DNA of 64,000 nucleotides, taken from positions 4,575,321 to 4,639,320 of the forward strand of contig OZ007515.1 in NCBI GenBank assembly GCA_963931865.1. The letters run 5' to 3'. Under the pieces are notes generated by a model. That model did no database searches, had not been told where the DNA came from, and was given only the letters and a program-made list of their open reading frames with translations. The position numbers and the translations under genes are program-made. This document shows, one piece after another, positions 26,701 through 35,015 of the stretch. This stretch comes from Axinella damicornis. Taxonomy: Eukaryota > Porifera > Demospongiae > Axinellida > Axinellidae. The stretch's first letter is position 1; every line of letters starts with the position of its first letter.

Positions 26701-28386
26701 GACTCCCCCTCACGACTGGAGTCCCCCGATGGCCTTCCTACCAATTCTCTGCTCTTCAAGGATGCAGTAGAGATTGTGGCAGAAGAAAAGGGTGATTAGA
26801 GTCTGTCTGTCTGTCTGTCTGCCTGTCTCTATCCACTTGTTAGGTTTGGGGGGAAGCACTGAAACTGTCAATTGTACCTGATGAAGAACAATTCAGAAAC
26901 ATGCAACTTTGGTCGTTTCATAGTCCAGCACGGACTGTTATAACAGAAAACGTTAGGCATATGATCACACGCATGAACTCTGCCTCCCTCCTTTCTCCCC
27001 CTCCTCTCTCCCCCTCCCCCAGGTATCCCCCCATGGTCCTACCTGCTAGCCATTGTAGATTCCAAGTCAGTTGCAGAAGCCGACATCCAGGCAAAGGCCA
27101 TGAGCCTTATCAACAAGGTACGTACATTTCCCCTCTCTTCCACTCCCTTCTTTCTCTTCTCCCTTCCCTCTTTTTTCTTCTCCCTCCTCTCTGCTCCTCC
27201 CCGTCGTTTCTCCTCCCTCTGTTCTCTTCCCCTCTCCCTCCTTTCTGTTTCCCCTCCTTTCTCCCCTTTCCCACCCTCTCTTTTCTTGTCCCTGTCCTCT
27301 TCCCCCTCAGGCCTCTCTCCCCCTCTCCCTCCTTCCTCTCACCCTCTCCCTCCTTCCTCTCTCCCCTCTCCCTCCTTTCTTTCCCCCCTCCTCTCCTCTT
27401 CCTCATTTCTCTCCTCCCCCTCCTCCTCCTTTCTCCCCCTCTTCTCTCCCCCTAGCTCTTCCTCTCTCTCCCTCCTTTTTCCCCCTCTCCTCTCCTCTTC
27501 CTCATTTCTCTCCTCCCCCTCCTCGTCATTTCTCCCCCTCTTATCTCCCCCTAGCTCTTCTTCACCCAGCTCTTTCACTGCATTCCCTTAGAGTAAGCGG
27601 CGCCTTACCTCTCCCTCTTCCCCACACTCTCTCCTTCCTCCCATTCTTCCCCAGACACTAGCAGGATTCAGTGACCAAGATGACTTCTGTGACATGGTAG
27701 ATTCACTTGAGGAACAGGGCATCGAGCAGAGCATGGACGTGAGTGCACATTTGATAGTTCATCGTCCATTACCCCCACACCCTCACGCCCCCACACCCCC
27801 ACACCCCTACACCTAGCTTGCCAGAGGGTGCTTGCTAACTCAATTGTCAGCTACGTTACACGTACATGTACATGTACGTGCGTGAGCTGTGTGAGCTGCA
27901 GGTCAGCTCATTGCTCTGACAATGGCCGACTAGCTGGGCCAAAACAGCTGTACATTGGTGAGATAGTTAGAATTTCACATCTCAATGTTGTGTACAGGAG
28001 TTCATTATAGCCGTGCATTGGCATTCTCGACTGATTGCAAGTATCAGACAGAATGTGCGACTTCTTAGAAGAATTGGGTTTAATTTGGCAGCCAGCAAAC
28101 CCCTACAGACCTTGTATGGACTCCTCATCAGCCTCTTCTGTCTCCCAGTGTTTGTTGTAGCTGTCTGGCTGGTCGAGCTGGGAGGGAGCGTAGCGGCTTT
28201 CACAGTATGGCTGCATCAGTTGGGTTGGAACAACTACCTGGCAGTCTTACTCTCATGACATTTACTCTCTGCCCACGCAATGTGTCACACATACACTACA
28301 CTTACACAACACACAATATACACTACACTGCACACCACACACACACACACACACATGCACCACACACACACACCACACACATGCAC

Positions 28387-28417
<31 letters not shown>

Positions 28418-29246
28418 TCAGTTTCACCAGAGGAAGAACAGAAACCGTGACCTGGTAAAGGAGTTCACCATTTACGATGTAAGTTCTCTAATCATCTGCT
28501 GGTCACTATAAACGTAGTGTGTAAGTACAACAGCTGATTTCTACCAGTCTGAACTGTATTAGTACAGCAGGTAAACCTTTAAATTGTGTTGGCAGGCTCG
28601 CCATGGTTGCTGAGTTATTACCACTTTCTACTGTCTACCCATTGGCCACCATAGCTAACGTAAGGTGTGGAACGTAGTGTGAACTAGCTTAGCCAGGGTA
28701 TGAGTCAAGCTGTTAGTACGAGCTGGTGGATGCAATCAGAGTCGACTGAACTGTCAAAGAGGTACAAGGCTTATTCAGCTGGATTGCCCTAACGATTGCA
28801 CAAACCGGGAGTGTGGTTACCACTCGGTTATTCTGTGTACATGCGGAACGACCCCCATCAGCTAGCCAGCTAGGTAGCCAGTTCGTGGATGCAATTGGAG
28901 CTGGACGTGTCCGTGAGGTGAGAGCGCAATCCTAGGATTCAGTTGGGGAGTGCATGGTCCACTGAGTTCGTGCAGACAATGATTTGTTTCATGATTCTGC
29001 AGATCTAATCATACTTCATGAAGTATGATTTCTGGAATTTAGGAAGTCATAGGTCATCAACCATTGGGTGATTCTAAATTACAGAGCTAAATTTTGGAAT
29101 TCCAGATGTTCCTGTTTGTGCCAGCCGTTTGATCTGATTATGAGTTCTATGGAAATAAATATTTAACCTGGTTTGCCCTCCCCCTCATATGCGCACGCAC
29201 AAGGTACCTCCTCACAACATGTACACACTCTTATGTATACCCCCCC

Positions 29247-29324
<78 letters not shown>

Positions 29325-32300
29325 CACACACACCTCACAGGAAACAATAGGCCATGTGTACAAGGTTGAGTATGAAGAAACTGGGTAAGTATTAGTATAT
29401 GTCACACCAGATACTCAGTTGCTTATAAGCATTCAGGCGCCAACTCTCATCAATAGATGCAAGCTACTTGTGCTATAGTTGTCAGTGTTCCATGTGTGCC
29501 ATACTCTGCAGGACTCCTCGACGGCTGCGACGGGTGAAGAGTACCACACCTATGCATCAATCCAGCAGTGCAGATTCTCCAAAGTGAGCATGGGCACATA
29601 ATCTAATGTCATTTCGGACATAATCAATAATCCTTCTCCCTCCCTCCCTCCCTCCCTCCCTCCCTCTCCACTCAGACGCTCTGTATCACTGACAGGAGTG
29701 CACCAGGGTCCTGCTCTGTCAAACGTGGACATCTCCTCCATCCTCTTACTCTGTGATGATCAGGAGAACCTCTCACAAGAGAGTGACCCTCCTGGACAGC
29801 GCTTGAAGGTACCGGGATCTGGTCAGAGCTCCACTTCCTCCAGTCTTGCTTCATCAAGGAGAGGTATGTGTAAGCATGGGTAGGAGGAAGGAGGGAGGGG
29901 GAGGAGGAGAGAGAGAGTGGAGAGGGAAAGGGGATGTGTGACTGAAGACCAAACAGTAACCAGCTAGTTGTAAGCGCCCACAACCCTGTTGCCTCACCTT
30001 TCACCGAGACTCCAAACACTCTGGGGGTTCGGTTAGTCTCGTATGCATTTCATGAACATAATTTCACTGATTTGTGTATCCACGGAACTGAGGCCATACC
30101 TCCCTTTGTTTTCCTGACCCACAGTGAGTGCAGCAAGGGGTCGGCATAGCCGGGAGAATTCAGCTGACCACTCTGTTAGAAATGGTGAGTATTACATGTA
30201 TTTGTCCTTGTTGTGTGTGAATGCCCATCCATTGATTTTGGAGAGTGACGTACTGCATGCTCCCACCTTCCCTCCTCCTCCTCCCACCATCACTAGGTCC
30301 TGTGGATTCACAGGAGCTAGCGGACCGCCTTGCCCCTCTTGCCTCCTCCACTCCAGACGACAAACGCAGGGGCTCCTCCCCCGTCATTCGGTCCTCCAGT
30401 GCTGACTCACTACCATACAGGAGATCGTTTAAAAGCCAAAATGGTAAGTGTGCTGATTTGTTGATTCTCACCTGATTGGCTAATCCTGGTCACATGACCA
30501 ATGTTTGGCATGGTTGTATTGGGCACAATGATTGGCTGAGCCTGGTCACATGACCACCGTAGGCGCTCAAATTATGTGTCACTCAAAAAATATTTGAAAT
30601 GCAACGCAACAATAGAAATTCAGTCAGCCAAACAGCGATGAACTTTGATGCATGATTAGAAAACATCACTAGGTACTAAAGCCAGACGAGTGTAGACAAG
30701 GCTATTGCATAGCGGTTGTGTTTGTTCCTGGTTGTCAGACTGTCGCTGCCTTTTCTCCTACACGGGATGTCTGTATCCTGGGGCACAGAATACATAAGTG
30801 AGTTGCTTTCTCGTACCTTCACTGATGTCCCAGCCATATCGCAACTGTGCCTTTATACATCAACGTTCACAGGCAGTGATGTGATGTACCATCTTTGCCG
30901 TTCATCTGTACTGTGTGTGCTTTGAGCTACCTGTCATGCTGCCGTTATAGTCGTGTTATGCAAATTAGTCCTCGGAGAGCGTCGCATTATCGGTTTGAAA
31001 CATTTATTTTTGACGCAGAATTAGAAAGGACGAGCGCCTACGGTAAGACCACTTATTGAACAGTGCATACCGTATACATGTATCTTCTAAAAATTCGGCA
31101 GGTTTTTATTAATTATTCATAAGCTTTGCCGAAATAATTAGAAGTAAAATCGCAAAATTTGTACCAAAATGCAAAAGTGCCGAATAATTAAAAGTGCTAC
31201 CCGCGGTCGGTCGGTCGGTTTTTTTACACTCGAGATTCAAGTCTCAAGATCGAGCAACTATACCGGCAGGGCGACGTACGTAGTCTTTCCTCTTGGTACA
31301 GACTGTGACACTCCATACTTTCGACTAGCACCTGCGTCGGCCCGAATTGTCGGTGTATGAAGCGAACGATCTCGAACTGTGCCGCAGGCTGTTACCATGC
31401 GATCGATACCCCCTGGTACTCCCCGTGTCGTTCTGTGTTCATCTCTGTTGACTCTCAGGGTCAGGGCAAGACTCGGAGGTTTGCGAGTGTACTTCAGCGC
31501 AGGGCTTTCACCAATTGGTCAATGTGGCACGTAGCTATAGCTACGTCGAATCGATCGGTTGACTTCTGGGGGCTTGTGTGCATTGGCGACAGCTTGGAGC
31601 TTTCACCGCTCGGGGCTTTAAACAGCACCGAACTCACCGATCTCTCTCCTTGGCTGGCATATTATAAGCCTCTCGGATCGGACAGGACGGCAAGCTGCCG
31701 AAAACGTATTACAATTAGAGATTAAATTCTGAAATATTTGGGAATTCCCTTGCCGAAATTAGAGACAATTTTTCCCATTTGCGTGAAGGGGTGCCGAATA
31801 ATTAGGGATGCCGAATTTTTAGAAGATATACGGTACCTCAATTACAGCTTTCCCCTTTCCTGACACAGAAATCAGCCTTACCGAGACTGCCATTCAGGAG
31901 GAGAGCCTTGTCGTTAATGGTGTTAAAGCAGACGACATTGCACTGTGCTCTTCTCGATCTCGGCAGCACCGGAATTCATACGGCCCTCGTAGCCGGCGTA
32001 GCTCTTCCTCAGAGGACCTATCCCCCCAGCATCGCAGAATACTCCCAGAGGAAAACTCCAAGACAGAGGAGGTGAAGCAGTCCTCGGGAAGACCTCCACC
32101 TGTCACAAGAAGGAACAGGGACAGCTCACAGCTCACCGTTGACGTAGACTCACTGATGAGGTTGATGTCGGGTGATCTGGAATCCGAGGATGAAGACTTG
32201 GTAGAAGATGATGAGGAGGAGGAGGTGGAGATCCTGAAAATGAAGCCTCTTCCCAGAGCTAACGAGCAACAGACCTCTGATCTTAAACCAATCAGGAACA

Positions 32301-33819
32301 GCACACCTGCCAAACCACCACCGGCACCCCGAGTTCACAGGAAGATGGAACCAGAGAAAAGTGAGACTAAATCTTCCGATTTGAATTCTTCTGAGAGTAA
32401 GTTCAGGGGCCTAAGAGAACAAGAATCGAACTTGCACACAAGAAAGTATAATGGTGAGCTAGATGACAGTGAAGAGGATTTAAAATTGCAAGCCAGAATG
32501 AGGGTCAGATCGAACGCCATTGACGTGAAAACTTCACCCGCCCTCAGAAATAAGGCAAGGAAGGCAAGAACTGATAGTGTTTCTTTTGAGGGTGTTAAGG
32601 AGAATGAGAGCGAACATGAAAAACCAGCAGAAAAACGTTTGGAACCTTCGAAAGATGCCAAGAAGAAGGACCTCCGACGTTCCACTTCCATCCAATCAGA
32701 GGAGGGAGGGGGAGGTATTAGAAGATCGGGCAGCTGGAGTCGCCGTAAGCACCTCTCTGGTGACCAAGCCCTGGGAATGTTCTACCATAGTCGTCGTTCA
32801 CAGATGATTGACGCAGAAACTTTAGAAGAAGCAGAGAGAAGAATAAAGGAGCGCAGTGCGAGTCTCGAGAGATCGGACTCTTCCACACCTCATAGCCCCA
32901 CTACTACTACCACTGCTGTGAGACCAAGGGACTCACGGGGGTTAAGTCCCCATGCAAAAAGCCCACTCGTCAGAGGATCAGGGATATTTGAACGTGGAAT
33001 GGCAGAGCGGGAGAAGGGAATTGAAACGGTTCAAACTGCAAGCAATAATGATCAGTAGGTACCGCTACGGCTGAGGCTGAAGATAATGTGGAGGAGATGT
33101 CACCCTTCCAGAAGCAGCTGATGCTAAAGAGGACGAACCGGGTAGGGCTCAAGCAAAAGAAGATCCTAGCCATGATGGGAGGAGGAGACCCTCATCGATG
33201 ACTCCAGCTCGAAGCCTGTTAAGCTGCTAAAGCACAGAAAGTTTGAGGTGGGTGGATGGGTAGTGTGAGGGAGTGGAAGGTGGGAAGGAGTGGGAAGTGG
33301 TAGGTTGTTGGCAAGCCTATATCATGTACATGGTACATGTCTGTTAATACCATGTGAGTTGTGATTGATGACCATGTTGCCTCCCAATTCCAGGAGGAGG
33401 CGGAACCTGTTCCAGAGACAGTGGGCGAAGTGACCTCAGTGACCCCATCGAGGAGCATCGACCTGACCTTGCGTGGGCATACGCTCCCACAGATGTCCCT
33501 CTGAGGGCACTTAAGGTCAACAACCTGGATTTCACTGATCTCACTGGTAGTGACGATGTGGACTTCCTCAACCCTCTGCCAGTTCTAGGAGGGGGTCCCC
33601 CTCCCCCTCCCGGCCTCCCAGGGGCACCTCCACCCCCTCCCCCCTTCCCCGGCGGTGCTGCTCCACCACCTCCCCCTCCTCCCTTCCCTGGTGGACCTCC
33701 ACCTCCTCCCCCACCACCAGGAGCACCACCTCCTCCCCCTCCACCAGGAGCACCAGCCCCACCCCCTCCACCAGGAGCACCAGCTCCACCCCCTCCTGTT
33801 CCAGGTGTCTTAATTGGAG
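8597..33819 (+). CDS. FHOD: FHOD-family formin, N-terminus to FH1 (C-terminal FH2 lost in gap)
   Basis: Exons: 8597-8773, 16883-16995, 23411-23466, 23577-23644, 25240-25440, 26593-26791, 27023-27117, 27655-27738, 28422-28478, 29341-29384, 29512-29583, 29676-29863, 30125-30184, 30297-30443, 31869-about 33251, 33394-33819. Phases match up to the last junction, about 1120 codons in all. FHOD formins nucleate and bundle actin in stress fibres and sarcomere-like structures downstream of Rho-type signals. Exons 1-2 encode the GTPase-binding-like start (FRVQFVDDVDPF, LRAPHK, YLDLDATMDEL). Exons 3-9 encode the FH3/armadillo region (LSVRVHTVI, LRQALFALKRIFQ, LVQVGRDSNQTYQQYILKAL, YVDGMHG, IIQWLY, TLDLLLVFVNY, MVDSLEEQG). 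A Ser-rich acidic linker follows, then RPDLAWAYAPTDVPLRALKV and a proline-rich FH1 (33590-33810). Two frame breaks occur in exon 15 (33056 and about 33183). The FH2 domain is not in the window. Confidence 0.9.
9373..9606 (+). repeat. Tandem duplication, about 100 bp x2
   Basis: Both copies run from tcgtaacagtgttcctag/aacactcgatcctcc to ggacgctcttgtaacttagcatgcaatgg, separated by about 35 bp. They lie within FHOD intron 1. Confidence 0.8.
11772..12148. mobile_element. Long (377 bp) member of TAGCCTCGTTCCCAGGCC foldback family
   Basis: Left end TAGCCTCGTTCCCAGGCC, right end gcctcggaacgaggcta. Inner parts pair as well (ggcctggtatgtttcctcac / tgaggaaacataccaggc). The internal text (cacgtgcgtgacgtcgagggtagaaagg) is shared with 55282-55670, so these two are probably less deleted copies. 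No reading frame for a transposase was recognised. The flanks no longer show a clear duplication. Confidence 0.85.
13137..13215 (+). other. Possible tRNA-derived SINE head
   Basis: gtgcactggtaaagtgagag resembles a pol III A box and, about 45 bp on, gggttcgaatgcc resembles a B box. The T-arm stem is imperfect and no full cloverleaf could be drawn, so this is not called a tRNA. It lies in FHOD intron 1. Confidence 0.25.
14216..14250. mobile_element. Minimal (35 bp) TAGCCTCGTTCCCAGG foldback copy with 9-bp TSD
   Basis: tagcctcgttcccagg followed by a 3-bp spacer and cctggaatgaggcta. Flanked by AGTGCAGAC at 14207-14215 and AGTGCAGAC at 14251-14259, a perfect 9-bp target-site duplication. Confidence 0.9.
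15660..16575 (+). repeat. Three direct copies of a segment of about 80-160 bp
   Basis: The text gaaacctattac.ttgtataggggc.tgagggtgtttatgtgta occurs near 15697, 16358 and 16516. In the last two copies it is preceded by taaaataaattgctaatgaatatttgatct. The VNTR-bearing element 15738-16270 lies between copies 1 and 2. Confidence 0.8.
15738..16270 (+). mobile_element. VNTR-bearing repeat element, copy A
   Basis: A left flank (agtagcttcgctcgctcagc, then ggcgccggacagctctctg) leads into a degenerate tandem array at 15815-16095 with a unit of about 28-30 bp, built on cagctgctgctccccgattg / cgtccgcttc. The right flank is gaggttcatgatcagtaaat, tagtctagtcccgccccacg, aacatcccacttcc. The same arrangement recurs reverse-complemented at 24475-25165. 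Three frames stay open through the array, as expected of a repeat, and are not genes. Confidence 0.8.
16795..16850 (+). repeat. (CA)n just upstream of FHOD exon 2
   Basis: About 28 CA units, ending about 30 bp before the 3' splice site at 16882/16883. Confidence 0.95.
17589..17671 (+). repeat. (GT)n microsatellite
   Basis: About 41 uninterrupted GT units in FHOD intron 2. Confidence 0.98.
18763..19145 (+). repeat. Tandem duplication, about 180-210 bp x2
   Basis: Copies start near tgcttccagt(g/a)cct(c/t)aggga and share gttaatcagcaattt, cccacctcctgaa and taagtatattagat. They are about 85% similar by eye. Confidence 0.8.
20235..20345 (+). repeat. Tandem duplication, about 55 bp x2
   Basis: The unit gtgagcc(t)tgctctgg.agctcactgaaggaacagctc is present twice. 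Confidence 0.85.
21549..21715 (+). repeat. Tandem array of about 27-bp units resembling foldback ends
   Basis: Five units of the form tattagccttgggacgaggctagg. Each is itself a small palindrome (agcct.../...aggct) and resembles two fused ends of the TAGCCTCGTTCCCAGGCC family. Confidence 0.8.
22877..22927. mobile_element. 51-bp TAGCCTCGTTCCCAG foldback copy with 9-bp TSD
   Basis: tagcctcgttcccagtcccc...gcgcctgggaacgaggcta. The flanks are TGCACAGCT (22868-22876) and TGCGCAGCT (22928-22936), an 8/9 match. Confidence 0.88.
23693..23800 (+). repeat. (GT)n about 50 bp after an FHOD 5' splice site
   Basis: Mostly GT with two tgttgtg interruptions and a short gtgc stretch, downstream of exon 23577-23644. 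Confidence 0.95.
23979..24360. mobile_element. MITE with TACCCCGTGCGCA inverted ends
   Basis: taccccgtgcgca at 23979-23991 and tgcgcacggggta at 24348-24360 are exact reverse complements bounding about 380 bp that starts and ends in TA. No coding sequence was recognised. It lies in an FHOD intron. Confidence 0.7.
24475..25165 (-). mobile_element. VNTR-bearing repeat element, copy B (inverted relative to copy A)
   Basis: Reverse complement of the arrangement at 15738-16270: ttaagattttaacgtgtgtg, then gaagtgggatgttcgtgagg, then a degenerate array at 24680-24970 (unit about gaagcggacgcaatcgggga plus gcagcagct), then agagagctgtccggcgcc and gagcgaagctacttg. A further direct copy of the gaagtgggatgttc...gggactagag segment follows at 25100-25165, so the core is flanked by direct repeats of about 65 bp. 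Long minus-strand frames here are repeat artefacts. Confidence 0.78.
25441..25620 (+). repeat. GGGA/GGAA-rich tract directly after FHOD 5' splice site
   Basis: Starts in the donor itself (gtgagggagggagggaggg) after exon 25240-25440 and continues as purine-rich sequence for about 180 bp. Confidence 0.9.
25855..26490 (+). mobile_element. TA-bounded DNA element with HIRAN-like remnant, copy 1
   Basis: Left end taccgtatggccggaaaatt, right end aatattccggccatatggta; the element starts and ends in TA (probable TA target site). Near the right end aaattaaattcc(c/t)cgcc is repeated about five times (26390-26470). The interior (about 26060-26220, read on + with frame breaks) still encodes YHVYKNLWERN and, after a stop, YAVAVMRSIVG, which resemble the HIRAN domain. 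It is closely related to 53672-54271 (shared ccgcacggc.gtgtggccg). It lies in the FHOD intron between exons 25440 and 26593. Confidence 0.8.
27118..27654 (+). repeat. C/T-rich intron (about 500 bp) between two FHOD exons
   Basis: Almost the whole intron is sense-strand pyrimidine (ctcctccccct type) and ends in the acceptor ttccccag. All three + frames stay partly open because of composition; these are not genes. Confidence 0.9.
28340..28412 (+). repeat. (CA)n/(CACCACAT) tract before FHOD exon 28422-28478
   Basis: Imperfect CA repeats with catgcaccaca interruptions, ending about 10 bp before the 3' splice site. Confidence 0.92.
29240..29322 (+). repeat. Poly-C (44 bp) followed by (CA)n, before FHOD exon 29341-29384
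   Basis: A C run with a single T, joined directly to about 20 CA units. The whole tract ends about 18 bp before the 3' splice site. Confidence 0.95.
31069..31836 (+). mobile_element. TA-bounded non-autonomous DNA element (about 768 bp)
   Basis: Inverted ends are taccgtata[catgta]tcttctaaaa / ttttagaagatatacggta, continuing as attcggca / tgccgaat. Starts and ends with TA. Small open frames inside (31169-31360, 31357-31725) show no domain I recognise. It lies in the FHOD intron between exons 30443 and 31869. Its terminal taccgtat is shared with the HIRAN-bearing element. Confidence 0.8.
33056..33187 (+). other. FHOD: Pair of compensating frame breaks inside FHOD exon 15
   Basis: Upstream frame 2 reaches a stop (TAG) at 33056-33058. 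Frame 1 then reads sensible sequence (VEEMSPFQKQLMLKRTN, LKQKKILAMMG), and frame 2 resumes at about 33185 (ETLIDDSSSKPVKLLKHRKF). One missing base and one extra base explain it. Assembly error or real polymorphism cannot be told apart here. Confidence 0.7.
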
Positions 33820-33992
33820 GTATGTAGAACATTGCAAACCATTAATATTAATTTGCTCTGTAGAGCTTTAGTTTTCACTATTAAAGCAGACTTATTTTGA
33901 CATTAGGCTAGTCTCCCTGCTCTAGTCTAATCTGTGATGTGTCCTACTCCCCTCCCTCCTTACCTTCCTCCTCCTCACCTACCTCCCTCTAT

Positions 33993-34019
33993 CCCCCCCC
34001 CCCCCCCCCCCCCCCCCCC
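33993..34019 (+). repeat. Poly-C tract at the edge of the assembly gap
   Basis: A 27-bp C run, 8 bp before the N run begins. It is a likely cause of the assembly break. Confidence 0.95.
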
Positions 34020-34027
34020 TCCTCCCT

Positions 34028-34227
34028 NNNNNNNNNNNNNNNNNNNNNNNNNNNNNNNNNNNNNNNNNNNNNNNNNNNNNNNNNNNNNNNNNNNNNNNNN
34101 NNNNNNNNNNNNNNNNNNNNNNNNNNNNNNNNNNNNNNNNNNNNNNNNNNNNNNNNNNNNNNNNNNNNNNNNNNNNNNNNNNNNNNNNNNNNNNNNNNNN
34201 NNNNNNNNNNNNNNNNNNNNNNNNNNN
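34028..34227. other. Assembly gap (200 N)
   Basis: Exactly 200 N, a common nominal size. The formin gene runs into it from the left without its FH2 exons, and USP10 runs into it from the right without its last exons, so the true gap is much larger or a misjoin. Directly after it, gcgcctgggaacgaggcta is the right end of a foldback element whose left half is missing. Confidence 0.95.
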
Positions 34228-35015
34228 CAATTACCGAGCGCCTGGGAACGAGGCTAAGACTTGGGGGGGGGGGGGTTACAGACTGGGGGTCACAAACTTG
34301 GGTGTCACAGACTGGGTAACAGTTTTTCCATCTCACAGGCACCAGGTAATGGCGTGATCACGTGCAGGGATCCCTGTTTTTGCACATCTCAATGTAAGGC
34401 CATCCAGGAAATATCCCTTGGGTCTCCTCCCCCAGGTGGGGGAGGTACCTATTTAACGCCGCTCTTCTGCTAGATTGTACATGCTGTGGCACTAGAACTA
34501 GTTAACCAGAGCTGCCAGGTCCAGGCACTTCACAGCCTCTGGAGTCCATGCATGTTGTCCATGTTAACTGTGACATTGCAGTGTGGCCAAACAATATCGC
34601 ACGTAGAGGAATATGCAACAGTAATCATTCTGAGTCAGGGATTTGAACATCTAGATTTAAGCTTGATCAAAGATCAACAGATTTGACCCCTGAATGTGCA
34701 CACTTAAAGTACCAAAACATGACCAAGACCGTGTCAGTCCCCTGCCAGTTTTAGTGGCAATTCAGCCCTGTATGAAGTGATCCCGACTTTGATTGCGAGA
34801 ATTGTAAATTGCGAGTTTGTTTTGAGAGTTTGAACGCAATACCCGTTACGTGTTACGTTACGCATGTACAATATTTCAAGTGACACTTTAGCTTCAAAAC
34901 CCAGTAATGCCGTGTATTTACTCAATCAGTTCTCAGTCATTTACAGTAGCCTGGGGCTAAAGCTATAAATGTGCCATTTTTTTCTGATAGACAAATTTCT
35001 GATCAGCATATATAC

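Noticed and set aside
28013..28258. Hydrophobic 81-codon + frame
   Set aside because: It is within an FHOD intron whose flanking exons join cleanly; no start context or homology recognised.
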